DNA of 64,000 bases from Lineus longissimus (taxonomy: Eukaryota > Nemertea > Pilidiophora > Heteronemertea > Lineidae), in NCBI RefSeq assembly GCF_910592395.1, contig NC_088326.1:12341001-12405000 (forward strand), given 5' to 3'. Position numbers and translations under genes: made by a program. Each line of letters starts with the position of its first letter. The stretch's first letter is position 1. The notes under the pieces are model-generated. The model did no database searches and was not told the DNA's origin. It saw only the letters and a program-made list of their open reading frames with translations. This document shows positions 32,801-44,420 of the stretch, in pieces.

Positions 32801-33188
32801 TGGTGGTTAGCCCGTAGATTTCAAGATATTAACCGAGAAATTGATAATAATGATGATGGGTTGTTTTTTCTTGGGTCGGTAATTCAATGGAGGTGTAAAC
32901 AGCAATGGACACGCTGCTGAATGGGCTGTGGAAAACATACTGCTAGAGATTGATCATCTTGACCACCAAGGTTTTTTCATGTAATATCAAGATTTAGATA
33001 TATACCGGCGACGTTTAAAGGGAGTACCGACCATGAGGTTCAGGACAGAGATTTCATTTGCTGAAATAGAATTCTTTTATCAGAAAAGTATTAAGCAAGT
33101 AATCTCCCTTGATTACATAACCTTTGCGGGACAGAGTGGCATTAAGAAAACTTACTGTCTCAAATTTATTTGCTCGAAACATGTCAAA
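32801..33188. other. Intronic, nothing recognised
   Basis: No exon. The start TTTAAAGGGAGTACCGACC near 33015 resembles a TTAA-type MITE terminus, without a partner that I can find. Confidence 0.3.
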
Positions 33189-33190
33189 TA

Positions 33191-33368
33191 CAGTGAAACC
33201 TCTCTATTAAGGACACCCTTGAAACTGACAAATGCTGTAGTTAACTGAGAGGTGTCCTGATTAAAGAGGTCAAATTTGATGTTAATGAACAATATTTGAC
33301 CAAATCCAGTGTCCTTAACAGAGAGGGTGTCCTTAATAGAGAGGTGTCCGCTAAGGGAGGTTCTACTG
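33191..33368 (+). mobile_element. pogo/Tigger-like MITE, copy F (type copy)
   Basis: The cleanest copy: 178 bp, CAGTGAAACCTCTCTATTA to GGGAGGTTCTACTG, flanked by TA on both sides (33189-33190, 33369-33370), the Tc1/mariner target duplication. Inside, TTAATAGAGAGGTGTCC-type units recur three to four times. Confidence 0.85.
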
Positions 33369-33454
33369 TACATCAGAGAAGTAAGCCAAGTCTTCTCTGA
33401 TGTCAATTATTAAACAGTGATATGGGCACTTTCATCTTTGCACTTTGGCTGATA

Positions 33455-33530
33455 AGGTATTGGTGATGCGAAATGAACCCACAACATCCAGACTAAGTGT
33501 CTGACGGCTTCACCACTACACCACACCATC
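33455..33530 (-). mobile_element. tRNA-like pseudogene or SINE head
   Basis: Minus strand: GGTGTGGTGTAGTGGTGAAG as A box and GTTGTGGGTTCATTTCGC as B box. The spacing is tRNA-like, but the B box is degenerate and the stems do not close, so a functional tRNA is unlikely. Confidence 0.5.
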
Positions 33531-33890
33531 ATGTCTTTCTCCGTTCTAGCCATCGACCAACCTGGGTTGATATAAAACACGACTCCGTGGCAATGAAATA
33601 ACGGTCGCTACTTGACATTCAGGAAGTTAGAAAACGGTTACAAATGTCTTTGCGATTGATTTCAAGTGCCCAGACAATTTATCTCCCAGCATGCTCAGCT
33701 ATCGACCAAAATTACTTTGGCTAAATTTGGCCTCGTCAGCGGTGTTACTGTCTGCCAATAGGGGGGTGGGGTCGGACAGACTTGTGGATGGTAGAATTTG
33801 AACTTGGCAAGATGGACGCTTGGTTGAAGTATGTGTAAACATAGAAAATTTAACCGATATTGTTATATTGACGCTAAATGCTGAAATTCA
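33531..33890. other. Intronic, nothing recognised
   Basis: No exon or defined element. Confidence 0.3.
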
Positions 33891-33891
33891 C

Positions 33892-34130
33892 TTTGAAGGC
33901 CAATGCCGCTTGTTAAAATTAGAAATTTGTAATTGAATTTGAAAATTTCTAATTGCGTAAATACGTACTAAATAACAATTTCAGCATTCCCGTTGAGTAC
34001 TGGTAGACAGATATACTAAACACTTAGTTTCAGCAGATTCATAAGCATAATAAGTGCACTACGGCAGGTGTATATCTGCATTTCTATTTTCCTGGACCAC
34101 CAGTGGTTACCAACGGCGTACCCCTTTAAA
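33892..34130 (+). mobile_element. TTAA-family MITE, full-length type copy
   Basis: About 240 bp, from GAAGGCCAATGCCGCTTGTT to CCAACGGCGTACCCCTTTAA. The ends are imperfect inverted repeats (AAGGCCWAYGCCGYTTGTT against TTAAAGGGGTACGCCGTTGG). Better-preserved ends elsewhere lie next to TTAA. It has no coding capacity; at least ten partial copies occur in the window. Confidence 0.75.
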
Positions 34131-34530
34131 CTTGCCTGGCCTGTACACTCCGGATTTAGTCTCGACTCCCTTGGGAGTGTCGCGTGCACTCGCTATAACC
34201 CCAATACACCATGATAAAACCTAGCCTCGCAGATCATAATATACCTAATTTAGTCTGAGATACGAATATACACCGCGCCAGACCAGATTTATGGACGAAA
34301 TCTAGCCAAATGGTCCCGTTTATTTTCTCCGACATTGTATGGCGTGTCTACCGACATAAAAAATACAGAACATGTTTTGATTGTTGATTGGCTAAGAGGG
34401 ATGATGGCTGCTGGTCCGCCGGAGATGATTTGGACGCACAGACTGGAGTGCGATTCCTGTGGCGCTATTTGGAAAATTAGTAGGGACCTTTCTCGTAAAA
34501 AAGATGCAGACAAGAGGTTTTGATTAAGGG
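34131..34530. promoter_or_regulatory. Non-repetitive GC-richer block
   Basis: Unique sequence between repeats. One small frame contains LECDSCGAIW but no His ligands or splice signals, so I do not call an exon. It is a candidate conserved non-coding element on composition alone. Confidence 0.25.
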
Positions 34531-35485
34531 TAAATATAGTGGAGGTTTAGGATGACCATTGGAGAAGGATTGAAGGATTATCTTTTTTTTTCCGGAAAAG
34601 ACAGACTTGTGATATGAGCCAGACCAATGGCGCCTCTTCTTGTTTATTTATATACTGATCACGTCTTTGATACGCCAATATCATGTTTTATTTCTTTCTA
34701 AAATGACATTTAAACCAATTACGCTCGGACTCGCCATCTGTGGCTTGATAAGGGCGATCGTGAAACAAAATCACGGATGTCGGACATGTAATCTGGGATC
34801 TGATTGGATGAATGATAGCCGTCCAAATGGATCATTAAGTTTGTAAATCACATTTCTGAAGATAGTTGAAGTTAACCCCGCTTGTTCTGTGGGAGATATT
34901 TGGTTGGTTTTCTGCTCAATGTGGGATAGTAAGATCTGTGTGGACGATTTTTGGTTCTATGCGCGGCTAAAACCGGCAACAGTTAAAATCACTGATTTGC
35001 ATTAGACTAGTGCACTTGGAACAGGTCTAAGCATTGGCCTGCCTGAAATTCACAACCCATGTCCAAAAAAAGCCTCACAACACTGGCTCAATCAGTGTAG
35101 GTATGATACTACCAGTGGCGTGGCATGGTGGCCAGCACGGGCATTATCATCCTGGCCAGGTAAACCCAACGCTCAAGTTATCCCTTTAAAACAACACCAG
35201 TTTATCATAAACGATAATGGCGACTGCTAATAGTGATTAGCGCTAAATGTGTTTTTCGCGACATCATGATTCTGTAATTGACCATCAGTGCAGGGCCCAG
35301 GTGGCTGACCTCCATAATGGCGGTCATCGAAGGAAGAAATGGAATCACGCCCCATAACGACGCCTCTTAGGCCGATAAGAATATCAGCCATCAGTCCAAG
35401 GAACGCTTACATATTCACCCCCTTCGAACATTGCAATTTTCTGCATTAAGGGTTTGAATCTTGATGTCAAGGATTGTTGTTTTGG
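34531..35485. other. Intronic, nothing recognised
   Basis: No exon or defined element. Confidence 0.3.
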
Positions 35486-35489
35486 TCAA

Positions 35490-35815
35490 AGGACTTATGA
35501 AAAAACTCAGCTCTGAAAGATGAAGAAATTTCTAAGTCCAAGTATTTTTTTTCGCTTGTTTTTTTCTGTCCAAATTGAAGAAACATCATCAGCTCCAAAA
35601 AAATTTGACTTTGAAAATTTTTGAGAATTTTGAACTTGAAAAAACTCAACTCCGAAAGATGAAAAAATTTCTAATTTTTTTCCCACTGGTTTTTTTCTGC
35701 TCAAAATGAACAAACATCATCGGCCCCCCCAAAAAAATTTTCGTTGAAATTTTTTCAGAATTTTGAATTTCTGAAAAAATTCAACTCTGAAAATGAAAAA
35801 ATGAAAAAACTGTTG
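35490..35815 (+). repeat. A/T-rich tandem repeat family, three units
   Basis: Three tandem copies of the about 120-bp unit seen at 6424-6800 (CAAATTGAAGAAACATCATC, CAAAATGAACAAACATCATC, CAACTCTGAAAGATGAA). Confidence 0.7.
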
Positions 35816-37110
35816 CTGGGGTTTCACTGTATCGTCAGTACATGGACCTGCGAATGGTGAATATGGGTGGGACACACTGACGCAATGTGTGCAGGTGTAC
35901 TATGCCTTTAAGTGAAAATGACTTCAAGTGAAAATGACTGTAAAAGCAATGGCATCAGGTGAGCACTAACTTTTCTACACTTATTGAGCAGAAACCTCCA
36001 CGGTGCTGCTACCTACAGTTAGAAGACACCTCCCAGAAGAGTAGTTCCTTTACATTACAACAGATGGCAGCACGAGGAGGGTAGAATGGCGAAGGGAGGG
36101 AAGGGTAAAAATCAATAGCAGGCATTGTGCCATACAGACTCATTTCAATTTAGTTTGTATTGTCAATGCTGTGTTTTGAGGATGTATATTAAACTCATAA
36201 AGATGATTTGTCCCAGTTTTACAATGTCAAACAAATGGCCTCGGTAATCTGGACATCTCTCTGATACAGACAACATTTCTTTGTCCCAATGGGTGAGTTA
36301 TATAGAGAGCAGAAGGACAAATATGGGGTAGGGGGCCTTAGTGGGCTGAGCATAAATAAATGCCTGGCCCAGTTGATTAAGAAACAAAGTTAGGGTTGCG
36401 TAATTGAGTCATTTATTTTCAGATTTCTGGTCTCCTGGGAGAATATTTTTTTGAAATTTCTTTTTGAAAACAAGGCCATAAACCGTCCTCCGCACGACGC
36501 TATTCTTCAAGTGAGCCAGACAACCCCGGCCGGGCAATAAAAACCATCTAGTACTTGTTCCATCCAAGAATATATCTCCCCGTTTATTGTCGACCCGGGC
36601 TGGATACAAAACAGCAACCCCATTACGAGGCTGACGGCAAAATATACGAATTCGCCAAAACATATAAATTTTCTATTACACTGAAGGCCAGACACATCAA
36701 TTCATAGAATTGGCTCCATTCGTGTTTTCTGGAATCAGTTTTCTTGTCAGTGTTGGGTTGTTGGTGAAATGTACTGGTGATGTCAATGCGGGAGGAAACC
36801 AGTCATTTGGTATTGCGCCATGTCAGGCTCATGATGCAGAGGGTTTGACTGTCGAAAGGATCATTGCTGTTCAATCTCGCTGGGGCTGTTGGAGTGGTTC
36901 AGTGGAAACAGCGCTTGGTTCTAGTTGAGAAAGCTTTAGGCAATGGAACGTTAGAGATGTTCAGGCAAGGATCAAGCATGTTAGTAAAGGCATTGAGGAG
37001 GGGGGGGGGGGGCTAGTGAGGTTAAGAAGTACAAAATTTTGGGCACGAAGGTGAAAATCTTTGACCGAAATAGGGGCATGTTGCGCCTTGCCAATCCTTT
37101 ATCCACCCTT
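35816..37110. other. Intronic, with SINE-head trace and G run
   Basis: Around 36880-36925 a degenerate SINE head (GGGGCTGTTGGAGTGGTTCA, GTGGAAACAGCGC) resembles the head at 30599. A 13-base G run lies at 37000-37012. No exon is supported. Confidence 0.35.
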
Positions 37111-37860
37111 CTTTGACCATCACAGAAGTAACCCGTGTTGTTTATTCAAACATAACGACAGGAAAACACCACTTCCTGTTCCCGAGACCTAACAATTCAA
37201 CCCGGTGCCCATGGCAAACGATTTTTTCTACCACTGGCGATCACACACTTGTTCGAAATAAAGGAAAGTGGCCCCACTCCAAAATGGATTCATGTTGCCA
37301 TGGTTACCTCATGTATGATCAAAAGAGAGGGAAGCGCGTCATTATTTTTCAAAATTGATTGAAAAGTACGAGGAACTGGTGAGATGTTTGGAAGATACGA
37401 GTTGTATTTGCCCACGTTGGCCCAAAGGAAGGGTACATTTGAAAAGGAATGTGTGTGTGGACTTTTTAGGCCCAGGACGACATGGTCATCTTGCTAGTTA
37501 AAACAGCATCTTTGGCTGATTATGTGCCAGAAACTCTTATGGTCAGACAGACATATGAAAACAATTCCTCCTTACCACATATCTTCCCGATGTACCTTAG
37601 AATTCCACATAAAGTAAACTGGTACAATTATAATCCCAGTACAATTATCGGCCATACAGTGTTCAGCGAAGTTTGGCCACTTCACCACTAGAGTGGGTTT
37701 TTTTTGGATGAATTAACAAGTATACATATTACAACCCTAACTCGAACGAAGATGAGAATAACGCCATCCTGAACTTCAAATCTCTCTCAAACAGCCCGCA
37801 AGGGGTTAAAGTAATTGAAAGTGCAGCCTGAGACAATAAGTCATTGACTAATAGCTCCAC
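37111..37860. promoter_or_regulatory. Block with RFX X-box
   Basis: Contains GTTGCCATGGTTAC at 37294-37307; its complement GTAACCATGGCAAC is a perfect match to the RFX X-box consensus GTNRCC-N2-RGYAAC. The surrounding sequence is non-repetitive. Regulatory role is inferred. Confidence 0.35.
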
Positions 37861-38274
37861 ACAAAGCTTATATGTCTTTTTCCCAATTCGATTTCTTAAT
37901 ATTAGAAATTTTATCGATCCCTAGCGCCTCGTCACGTCCCTCGTTAAATGCGACATGCGGCAATTTTTTTCCCAGATTCAAATCGAGGATCATCAATCAA
38001 CGTTTTTATCTCCACGTTTTATTGGCTGTGTCTGATTTTTTCTGCGTAATTACGCACATCAATAAAAGGGGATTATTCCACTTTTTATAACGAGCCATTT
38101 GTGAAGATTTTTGCGGCGATTTCGAACGTTTTCCGCGTCGGGTCGCGAATCGATAAACTTGCAGTCTTTGATGTCTACCGGCGGTTGAAGTGACTTTTTA
38201 TCATGAAGCCAATAATTTCACACTCGAGTCTTAGGCATCTCAGCCTCAGTCGAGAGGTCGGTCATCTGTTCAAT
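37861..38274. promoter_or_regulatory. Candidate enhancer with 14-bp palindrome
   Basis: A unique block with a perfect palindrome TGCGTAATTACGCA at 38043-38056, several CGATTT/TCGATAA-type motifs, and GC content above the flanks. It is bounded on the right by a MITE fragment. Confidence 0.35.
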
Positions 38275-38325
38275 TTAAAGGGATACACCATTCGTATTTA
38301 CTGGTGGTCCAGGAAATCATAGATG
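38275..38325 (-). mobile_element. TTAA-family MITE, terminal fragment
   Basis: TTTAAAGGGATACACCATTC then GGTGGTCCAGGAAATCATAG: one terminus plus 30 bases of interior. Confidence 0.6.
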
Positions 38326-38339
38326 CTTCTTCTGTCAAG

Positions 38340-38420
38340 TCACTTATCTCGTCTCTTGTTTTTCTCTTTATAGGTAGGTGTCATGTGACCTTATGAATGA
38401 GTGAGTGGTGCGGTGAGTTT
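38340..38420. other. E-box element with a partner at 58840-58925
   Basis: Contains TTATAGGTAGGTGTCATGTG, ACC and, 20 bases later, GTGGTGCGGTGAGT. The block near 58878 shares TTTTCAGGTAAGTGTCACATG and GCGGTGCGGTGAGT at the same spacing, and a TTATCTC-pyrimidine segment before it. Both hold an E-box (CATGTG or CACATG). It is not coding, since the present copy has TGA in the matching frame. Confidence 0.45.
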
Positions 38421-38619
38421 AAGGTGAATGGCCGGATTTGTTGTTGGTCTAATTAGCCGGTGATTTATAGCGCGAGAAGACTCGTTGACACTCAGCTCTC
38501 AACGTTAAATCTATCAATTTCAAAAATTCCTGAAATTTACAACAAAAAAAAAACACTCCCTAAGTACCTTAGCATCATTCCTTCTTGGTGGTTTTCTTCA
38601 TTGAACTTTTCAACCCTCT

Positions 38620-38890
38620 CCACTTTACCGATAAACTTTTTGATGATTGACGAGAACGGCTTCCTCATTTATCTAAACTATCAATGCTGCGGGCTCTGAT
38701 AAGATTACCCGCGTAAATTTACGTTCAGGCGTCTCTGTGTAGTGCAGCAACATTAACTACTAGAGTCCGCATCAACCTGAGCATGACGGATATCAAAGTA
38801 CATTTCATTAATAACTCGTGCAGATATTACAGCAAATTATCTCGATTTATTCGAATTAAGGATTTTGCACCGACTTTATCAGATTGATTG
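38620..38890. promoter_or_regulatory. GATA-motif cluster
   Basis: Five GATA-type motifs lie within 250 bp: GATAA at 38630 and 38698, TTATC at 38669, 38837 and 38876. Sequence is non-repetitive. A GATA-responsive enhancer is a plausible reading but rests on motif counts alone. Confidence 0.35.
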
Positions 38891-39324
38891 CAAATTTCAC
38901 CGAAAATGAGCTGCATGATCAGGGAATGGGTTTTTGTTTTTGATCTGATGTTACAAGGGTCGGGGCTAAGGTATCCACTCAGGCTTACTCTCTTAGATGA
39001 TAATAATGATCTTGAAACTTCTATAACCCTATGTCTTAGCGGTTTCAGTGGTCAAAGTTCTGGGAGTATTTTCATGTTTTGTGTCTAAGCTGCAGCTGGC
39101 TGCTTGAAGGCCTAAGCTGTTTGTTAACATGTATTTTCCTTTGGTCCAACTACATGTGTACATGTATATCTATTTCCTAACTCACACCCTTATCAAGTCA
39201 TGATACATGCCTGTTCGGGCGATACAGGAAACGCTATGTCCTGATCCTCTTGAATCCCCCTAAAATAAGGGTGTCCATAGTCCATTTTGGATACCGACAG
39301 CGAACCATCCTGGTGTGCTGAAAC
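38891..39324. other. Intronic, nothing recognised
   Basis: No exon or defined element. Confidence 0.3.
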
Positions 39325-39635
39325 AATAGCTGCACGTACACCACGAAATATTGGTGGACCAATTGCACGTGGACAAATTCGCCCGGCTTGTTAAAAGCTC
39401 GGCTTTGTCGTGGTGTACGCGCAAATGGATTGGCAATTAGCTAGTTAGATGGTTCAGCTCCAGGCGGCGCTTTCGAAATGGCGCTTTCTGCTTATTGTTT
39501 GCGCGCCATCTGTAGCCGGATTTTATAACTAGCTGCAGCGCTGGTGTATGCGCTTGGTGGATTTTCGATGGTGCGGCATTGGTTCGCGAACCAAGATTGG
39601 TGGTCCATTTTCAGGTGGTGTACGTGCGGCTATTA
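39325..39635. mobile_element. ~310-bp MITE with AATAGC termini
   Basis: The left end AATAGCTGCACGTACACCAC is the complement, with one change, of the right end GGTGGTGTACGTGCGGCTATT. Inside, TGGTGGACCA/TGGTCCA and GTGTACGCGC motifs also recur inverted. Target duplication is unclear. No coding sequence. Confidence 0.65.
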
Positions 39636-40250
39636 TTCCTCTCTGATCTGATTAACAATTAGTGAGACACCAAAATGACCTTGAAGTCCAAGTCATAACT
39701 CGTGATTGCTCGACTCCGCTTTTCGAGTAACTTTCATCAGTAAAAAAGTCTAAAGCGTTAAAACACCTTAGTCGACCCTTTTATGTTCAGCAAGAAAACA
39801 CGAAACAAAATTTAAACCCCATCTCCGGTTCACACCATTAAAGTCTTTATTTTCTCCGTGTCCACTAAGAGATCGGCCCGTTACCATGGTAACCGAAAAC
39901 TCACGGTCATTTGGATTCTTGTACATCGTCAGGGACCAATTCTCGAACCCTTTTTAATCACCGTGCTGTCGCGAACGTGCTTAAGTTTTATTTATAGTCT
40001 TGAGCAACGATTAATCTTTTATGCGATTTATGAATTTTTCGTGCGAGATTTTTTCGGGGAGCGGCCCGTGAGTTGTCATGTTTTCTGCTACTGCTGTTGC
40101 TAGGCGCCCGAAAATTGATTGCGTTTTGGCGTATTTGATGCAGATTCGAGATCATGTGTAATTATTGCGCTAGCATCGCTATGAATGACTTGTATTGATT
40201 ATGCCAGCGTTATTGCACAAACACAATTGAGTTGTTTTTATAAGGCACAG
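39636..40250. promoter_or_regulatory. Candidate enhancer with perfect RFX X-box
   Basis: GTTACCATGGTAAC at 39880-39893 is a perfect palindromic RFX X-box. Downstream come homeodomain-like sites (GATTTATGAATTT, TGATTGCG, TGATTATGCC). The block is unique sequence with more CpG than its flanks. Function is inferred. Confidence 0.45.
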
Positions 40251-40451
40251 TTTCATGGTCACACGGAACTCACGGTCTTGAGTGCATGCAATAAAATTCA
40301 TTTAAAGTATGATGTTATGATTACCGTTAATTGTGGTCCAAAGCGCTTCACCAACATGTACAGTCCAATTGATCTGACTGATATTGCCTACTAGGATTGC
40401 CTCCTCTATAATGCAATATTAAGCAAGCAACAGGAATTCACAGATCGGAGC

Positions 40452-40541
40452 AATGTCATAGTACAAACTTTCAGCAAATTTGCATGCATGGTAACTGCAC
40501 CATGACATTGTGTACAACTGCATTTCTATTTGCCTGGACCA
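40452..40541 (+). mobile_element. TTAA-family MITE, partial copy
   Basis: CTTTCAGCAAATTTGCATGC, CATTGTGTACAACTGCATTT, then CTATTTGCCTGGACCAGGAG. The terminus is lost at the start of the tandem duplication that follows. Confidence 0.65.
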
Positions 40542-40558
40542 GGAGTAAAAACAAAATG

Positions 40559-40634
40559 CATATCCTTATCATGAATTCATTTCATATTGAAGGACTCATA
40601 TCCTTATCATGAATTCATTTCATATTGAAGGACT
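40559..40634. repeat. Perfect 38-bp tandem duplication
   Basis: Two identical 38-bp units beginning CATATCCTTATCATGAATTC. The identity suggests a recent duplication, located just beyond a MITE fragment. Confidence 0.9.
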
Positions 40635-43259
40635 CACGGAATATAAAATTTCAATTAAAAGGTAAAATTTAAAATTCAAATGCACTGCATCCAGTTTTTT
40701 TTAATGAATTTGTTATAGGAAGTACATCTGCTTGCTGAAATTAATCAGCATAAAGGTGATTGTTCCAGAACAGTTGTTTAAGCCTTAAACCCACTTCACG
40801 TAATGGAAAAAAAAAAAAATTTCAATCTGCTTGGAAAATACTCGATGCCATTTTAGCAGAGAAACTGATATGCTACAAACGTTGAACAGCCCCCCCCCCC
40901 AATCATGCCCAAATCATCAATTCATTCTCAGTCTAACATGAAGAACTATATGTATGCCCTATATCAGCACTGATGCCTGTATGAGACGCAAAAGCTTTCA
41001 GTCAATTTTAAAAAAAATAAATTATTCAGTCTGTTCATGACCCCCCCCCCCCGTCATAAACTGTGTTTTGTATTAAAGTTGTGAAATTTTATCTTAAATT
41101 ACCCAGCGAATCATGTAGTCACTCTCGAAGGGTTAACAGTTGTAAATTCAGTTGCTTAATTTTCCTCTGTTGTTTTTACTGCATCCTGTTCAGTAATCTA
41201 TAATTGGCTAATGAATCTGAACCAATCAGAACGCCAGCAGGGGGCTGTCGGCTTTAATTGGGCCAAAATTTCCCATTACATTTATTTTGGTCCAGATTTT
41301 CTGTAAACGAGATTGGTTTGAAATAAAGTGATATGCTTCATAATTTGACAGGAAACATTAGTCAATTCATATCTAGAAATGGCAGCCGAAATACAGTTTT
41401 CCCATTCATCAAGAACTGTTAACAATTCTGTGGTTCAGAAGTTTAGGACTATTAGTTCTATCGTTTGCACCCCCACTGGAACAGCCCCAGGTGGTTAATC
41501 CACCTGGTGTCTAATGTGCAGATACAGGTGTATCTCCTCAGGGGGTGCGGATGATAAGGGTAATAGTAGGCTCAGAGGATGGCCTCCTATGAGGCATCTT
41601 AGAATACCAGGCTCAGTTGAATGCTCCTCCCCCTGCTCGTTACAGACCTTGTATTGGGGGGGGGGGGGGGGTTTACCCAGGGAGGGCACAGGCTCAATCT
41701 CAAGTGCCTATATTGAGGGAGAAGGCCAACTTCTCATTATAAAAAAATGCCCGATCCCTAATTCAGACCATAACATGAGTTTTGGCTGATCGAAACAGAA
41801 TTTTCTGCACCAGTAAATTTTTTTCAGATTAAATAATATTGAGGCCGATGTCCCTAGAAAATTCTGGCAGGTTTTTGGTCTACCCTGGCGTGCCGAAAAA
41901 TACTATTCCCCTTCTTATGATAACCTTCGTTGGCAAACAAACCAACTAATTTATTCAGCTATTTGACCACATTCAACTGACCCCATCCATAATCAGACCC
42001 AAAGAGACTCCCACCCCTCCTCTATAATTAGCCATTTTTTAAAAGTTTCTTGGATTTCAAGTTGTAAACAAACCACCATGTGGTTAATAGCACTTGTCAA
42101 GATTATGCAATATCCTTACAACCCTAATCAAGATTACTGCATGCGTTTACTCAATTACGTAATTTGTGTTTTTATAGTGTAACACACAGTAATGGGTATT
42201 GTGAAGCATTTTTTCGCTGGTATTAGCCATTGTGCTATGATCTTTGATCATGGCAAGTGCAAGGATATATCTTTCTCTGAGATTTATTTTCTGATCGATT
42301 TTTTGTGGGTGTTTGTTTGAGGTTCTGTGGCAGTTTTTGAAAGGTAAGACCCTGATTCTCGAATAATGGTACCTTTTGGTATTGTTCAGCTGTATGTTTT
42401 TAATGCCCTGTCATAAAAAAACCCATCACTCTTTGGTAACAACTTCAGAGTTGTGTTTTATGCGATGTTTTGGGCGGGTTGTGATTGAGAGGAATCATAT
42501 TCCCCAAAGCGCTTTTTTGAGTGATTTTGCTCTTCAATACAGCTTGTGGCAGCTCCTTCTGTATTATTTGGAAAGAAGAAAGAAAATGTCCTATTCCTTT
42601 GTTTCAGGAAGGAGTCTTGATTTAGAAAGTAATGGATGGTTTGCGAAAATACTTTTTGTGGCTGATTTGTTATCGCCCTTTCCACAGGCAACCAGAGTTA
42701 GTGTATAGATTACTGGCTTAGTATACATTGTATATTCAGTTTTTATGAAAAAATTATTTATTGGCCTAAAGGTTACATCTTGTGACATCTGTTGTAAGGT
42801 CAGTGGGAATCTTGCCTCGATCAAGATATCGCCCCAGATGCCGATTCAATTAACCTTTATCTTTATTGTTTATAGACACAAAGGCTATGATGCGATGTGA
42901 ATCTGTATTGACTTTTTATTAACCCCTCCCCCTCCTCCCAATGCTTGAACAAGTCCTTAGGCCTTAAGCCATGTTGAGAAGGGGGGGGGTAGGGGGTAAT
43001 TTTCCCTAGACATAAAAAAACATATTTTTTAATGCAGATTTTGACCATGTTGGAAAAAAATTCTGCCCCCTCCTCCAGACAGCCTACTGCCCCCCAAATC
43101 CCCCCCCCCTTGCAGGATGGAAGTCGGGAGGCTAGGCAAATGCTGCTCAAGTATTATTAAAAAATGTGTTTTCATGCAGAATAGTTACTCCAAATGGTCA
43201 AAAGAATTGTTTCCCCCATAGGTTAACCTTGGCCATACCAGGTGACGAGCAAGCCACTA
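40635..43259. other. Intronic, with many G/C runs
   Basis: C or G homopolymers lie near 40891, 41041, 41656-41671 (16 G), 42981 and 43101. Open frames at 42376-42708 and 41514-41789 have no protein-like features. No exon is supported. Confidence 0.35.
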
Positions 43260-43700
43260 AGCGGGTGGTTTATTTACATATCCGAGTCAACCTATCCTGT
43301 TGATCACTGCGACCAATCTTACCACGTCCGCTACTACACTCAGTACGCACGAACACAGCGATATTCGATTATCTAAACAAAACCCATAGCAACTCTGTAA
43401 ACTTATCAATCAATGCCATAAAACACACATCGATTTTTTTCGAAATCACCTTCACTCTGACAATGAAAAACGTCCAGGATGAGGTAAAGCATTGAAAGGC
43501 ACTACGGGACATTTCACTCGGAACATATAATAATCAATATGCATCCTAGATAAACAACTATGACTCACAAATCATTTTTTCGGTGAAGCATCCTGGGTAA
43601 TCAGATCTTAGCGAGTTCTGCGACGGTTGTAATTGAATTCTGGGTAAACAATGATGATTATTGAATAATAAATGTCACACAAACGAAGTAAATTCTATTG
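43260..43700. promoter_or_regulatory. Unique block with forkhead-like motifs
   Basis: Contains GTAAACAATG, ATAAACAAC, CTAAACAAAA and TGTAAACTT, all compatible with forkhead sites, plus CCTGGGTAATCAG and CTGGGTAAACA. Non-repetitive. A regulatory role is inferred. Confidence 0.3.
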
Positions 43701-44029
43701 ATTTGGCTCAATGGGATTTTGCTGAAATATTTTCTATTGACGAATTCAATAACTATCATGGACAAGGTCATATTTATGATTAAAACATTGTTTGCATTTT
43801 TCAGCTGATTCATTTTGATGGTATTTACGAGTTTTTAGGAGGCAGCTTGGTTTTTGGTCATGGGGGGGGGGGGGGCCAAATTCCTCTAAGGACTTCCAAC
43901 ACCTCAGTGTGGTAGAAAAACGAAACAAATTTGATTTAAGGTTGTTTTACCCTGGGGCCATTTTAGCATGAGGAGGCTGAAAATGTGGCCACCCAAAAGG
44001 GCGCTTTGAAAACAATTTAAAAAAACTCA
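43701..44029. other. Intronic, 14-base G run
   Basis: G run at 43862-43875; otherwise nothing recognised. Confidence 0.35.
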
Positions 44030-44420
44030 AACCCTCACAATAAAAAAATAACTACCCCTAAATTGTTCAAGCAATGTAACAAAGAAGATATTTGGGATCA
44101 AGTGATTTGTTCCAGGGGTTATGTTAGCTTATAAAAAACGTGTGTCCGGAATTTGTCAATTCTACCCCCAGAGAGTGCCATGTGAATAATGACAACAAAA
44201 AACACCAACCTCCATCATTAAAAACACCAACCCCTCAATATGGTCAAAGAATTACAACAAAACGTATTTGAGGTCAAGTTGTTTCATCCCAGTGGCTATA
44301 TTTGTATGAAGAAAAAACATGGGATGGCGAAAAAGTCAATTCCATCCCCTAAGGCCGCTATTACAATAATTACAAAAAACACCAAACCTCACGATCAAGC
44401 GGTCACAGTCCACTCAAAAA
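44030..44420. repeat. Diverged ~177-bp tandem duplication
   Basis: AAGATATTTGGGATCAAGTG, TTCCAGGGGTTAT near 44085 and ACGTATTTGAGGTCAAGTTG, TCCCAGTGGCTAT near 44262 are equivalent positions; ACAAAAAACACCAACCTCC-like phrases close each unit. Confidence 0.6.

Noticed and set aside
34335-34523. Zinc-finger exon (LECDSCGAIW)
   Set aside because: A Cys pair occurs, but there are no His ligands at finger spacing and no acceptor or donor in the right places.
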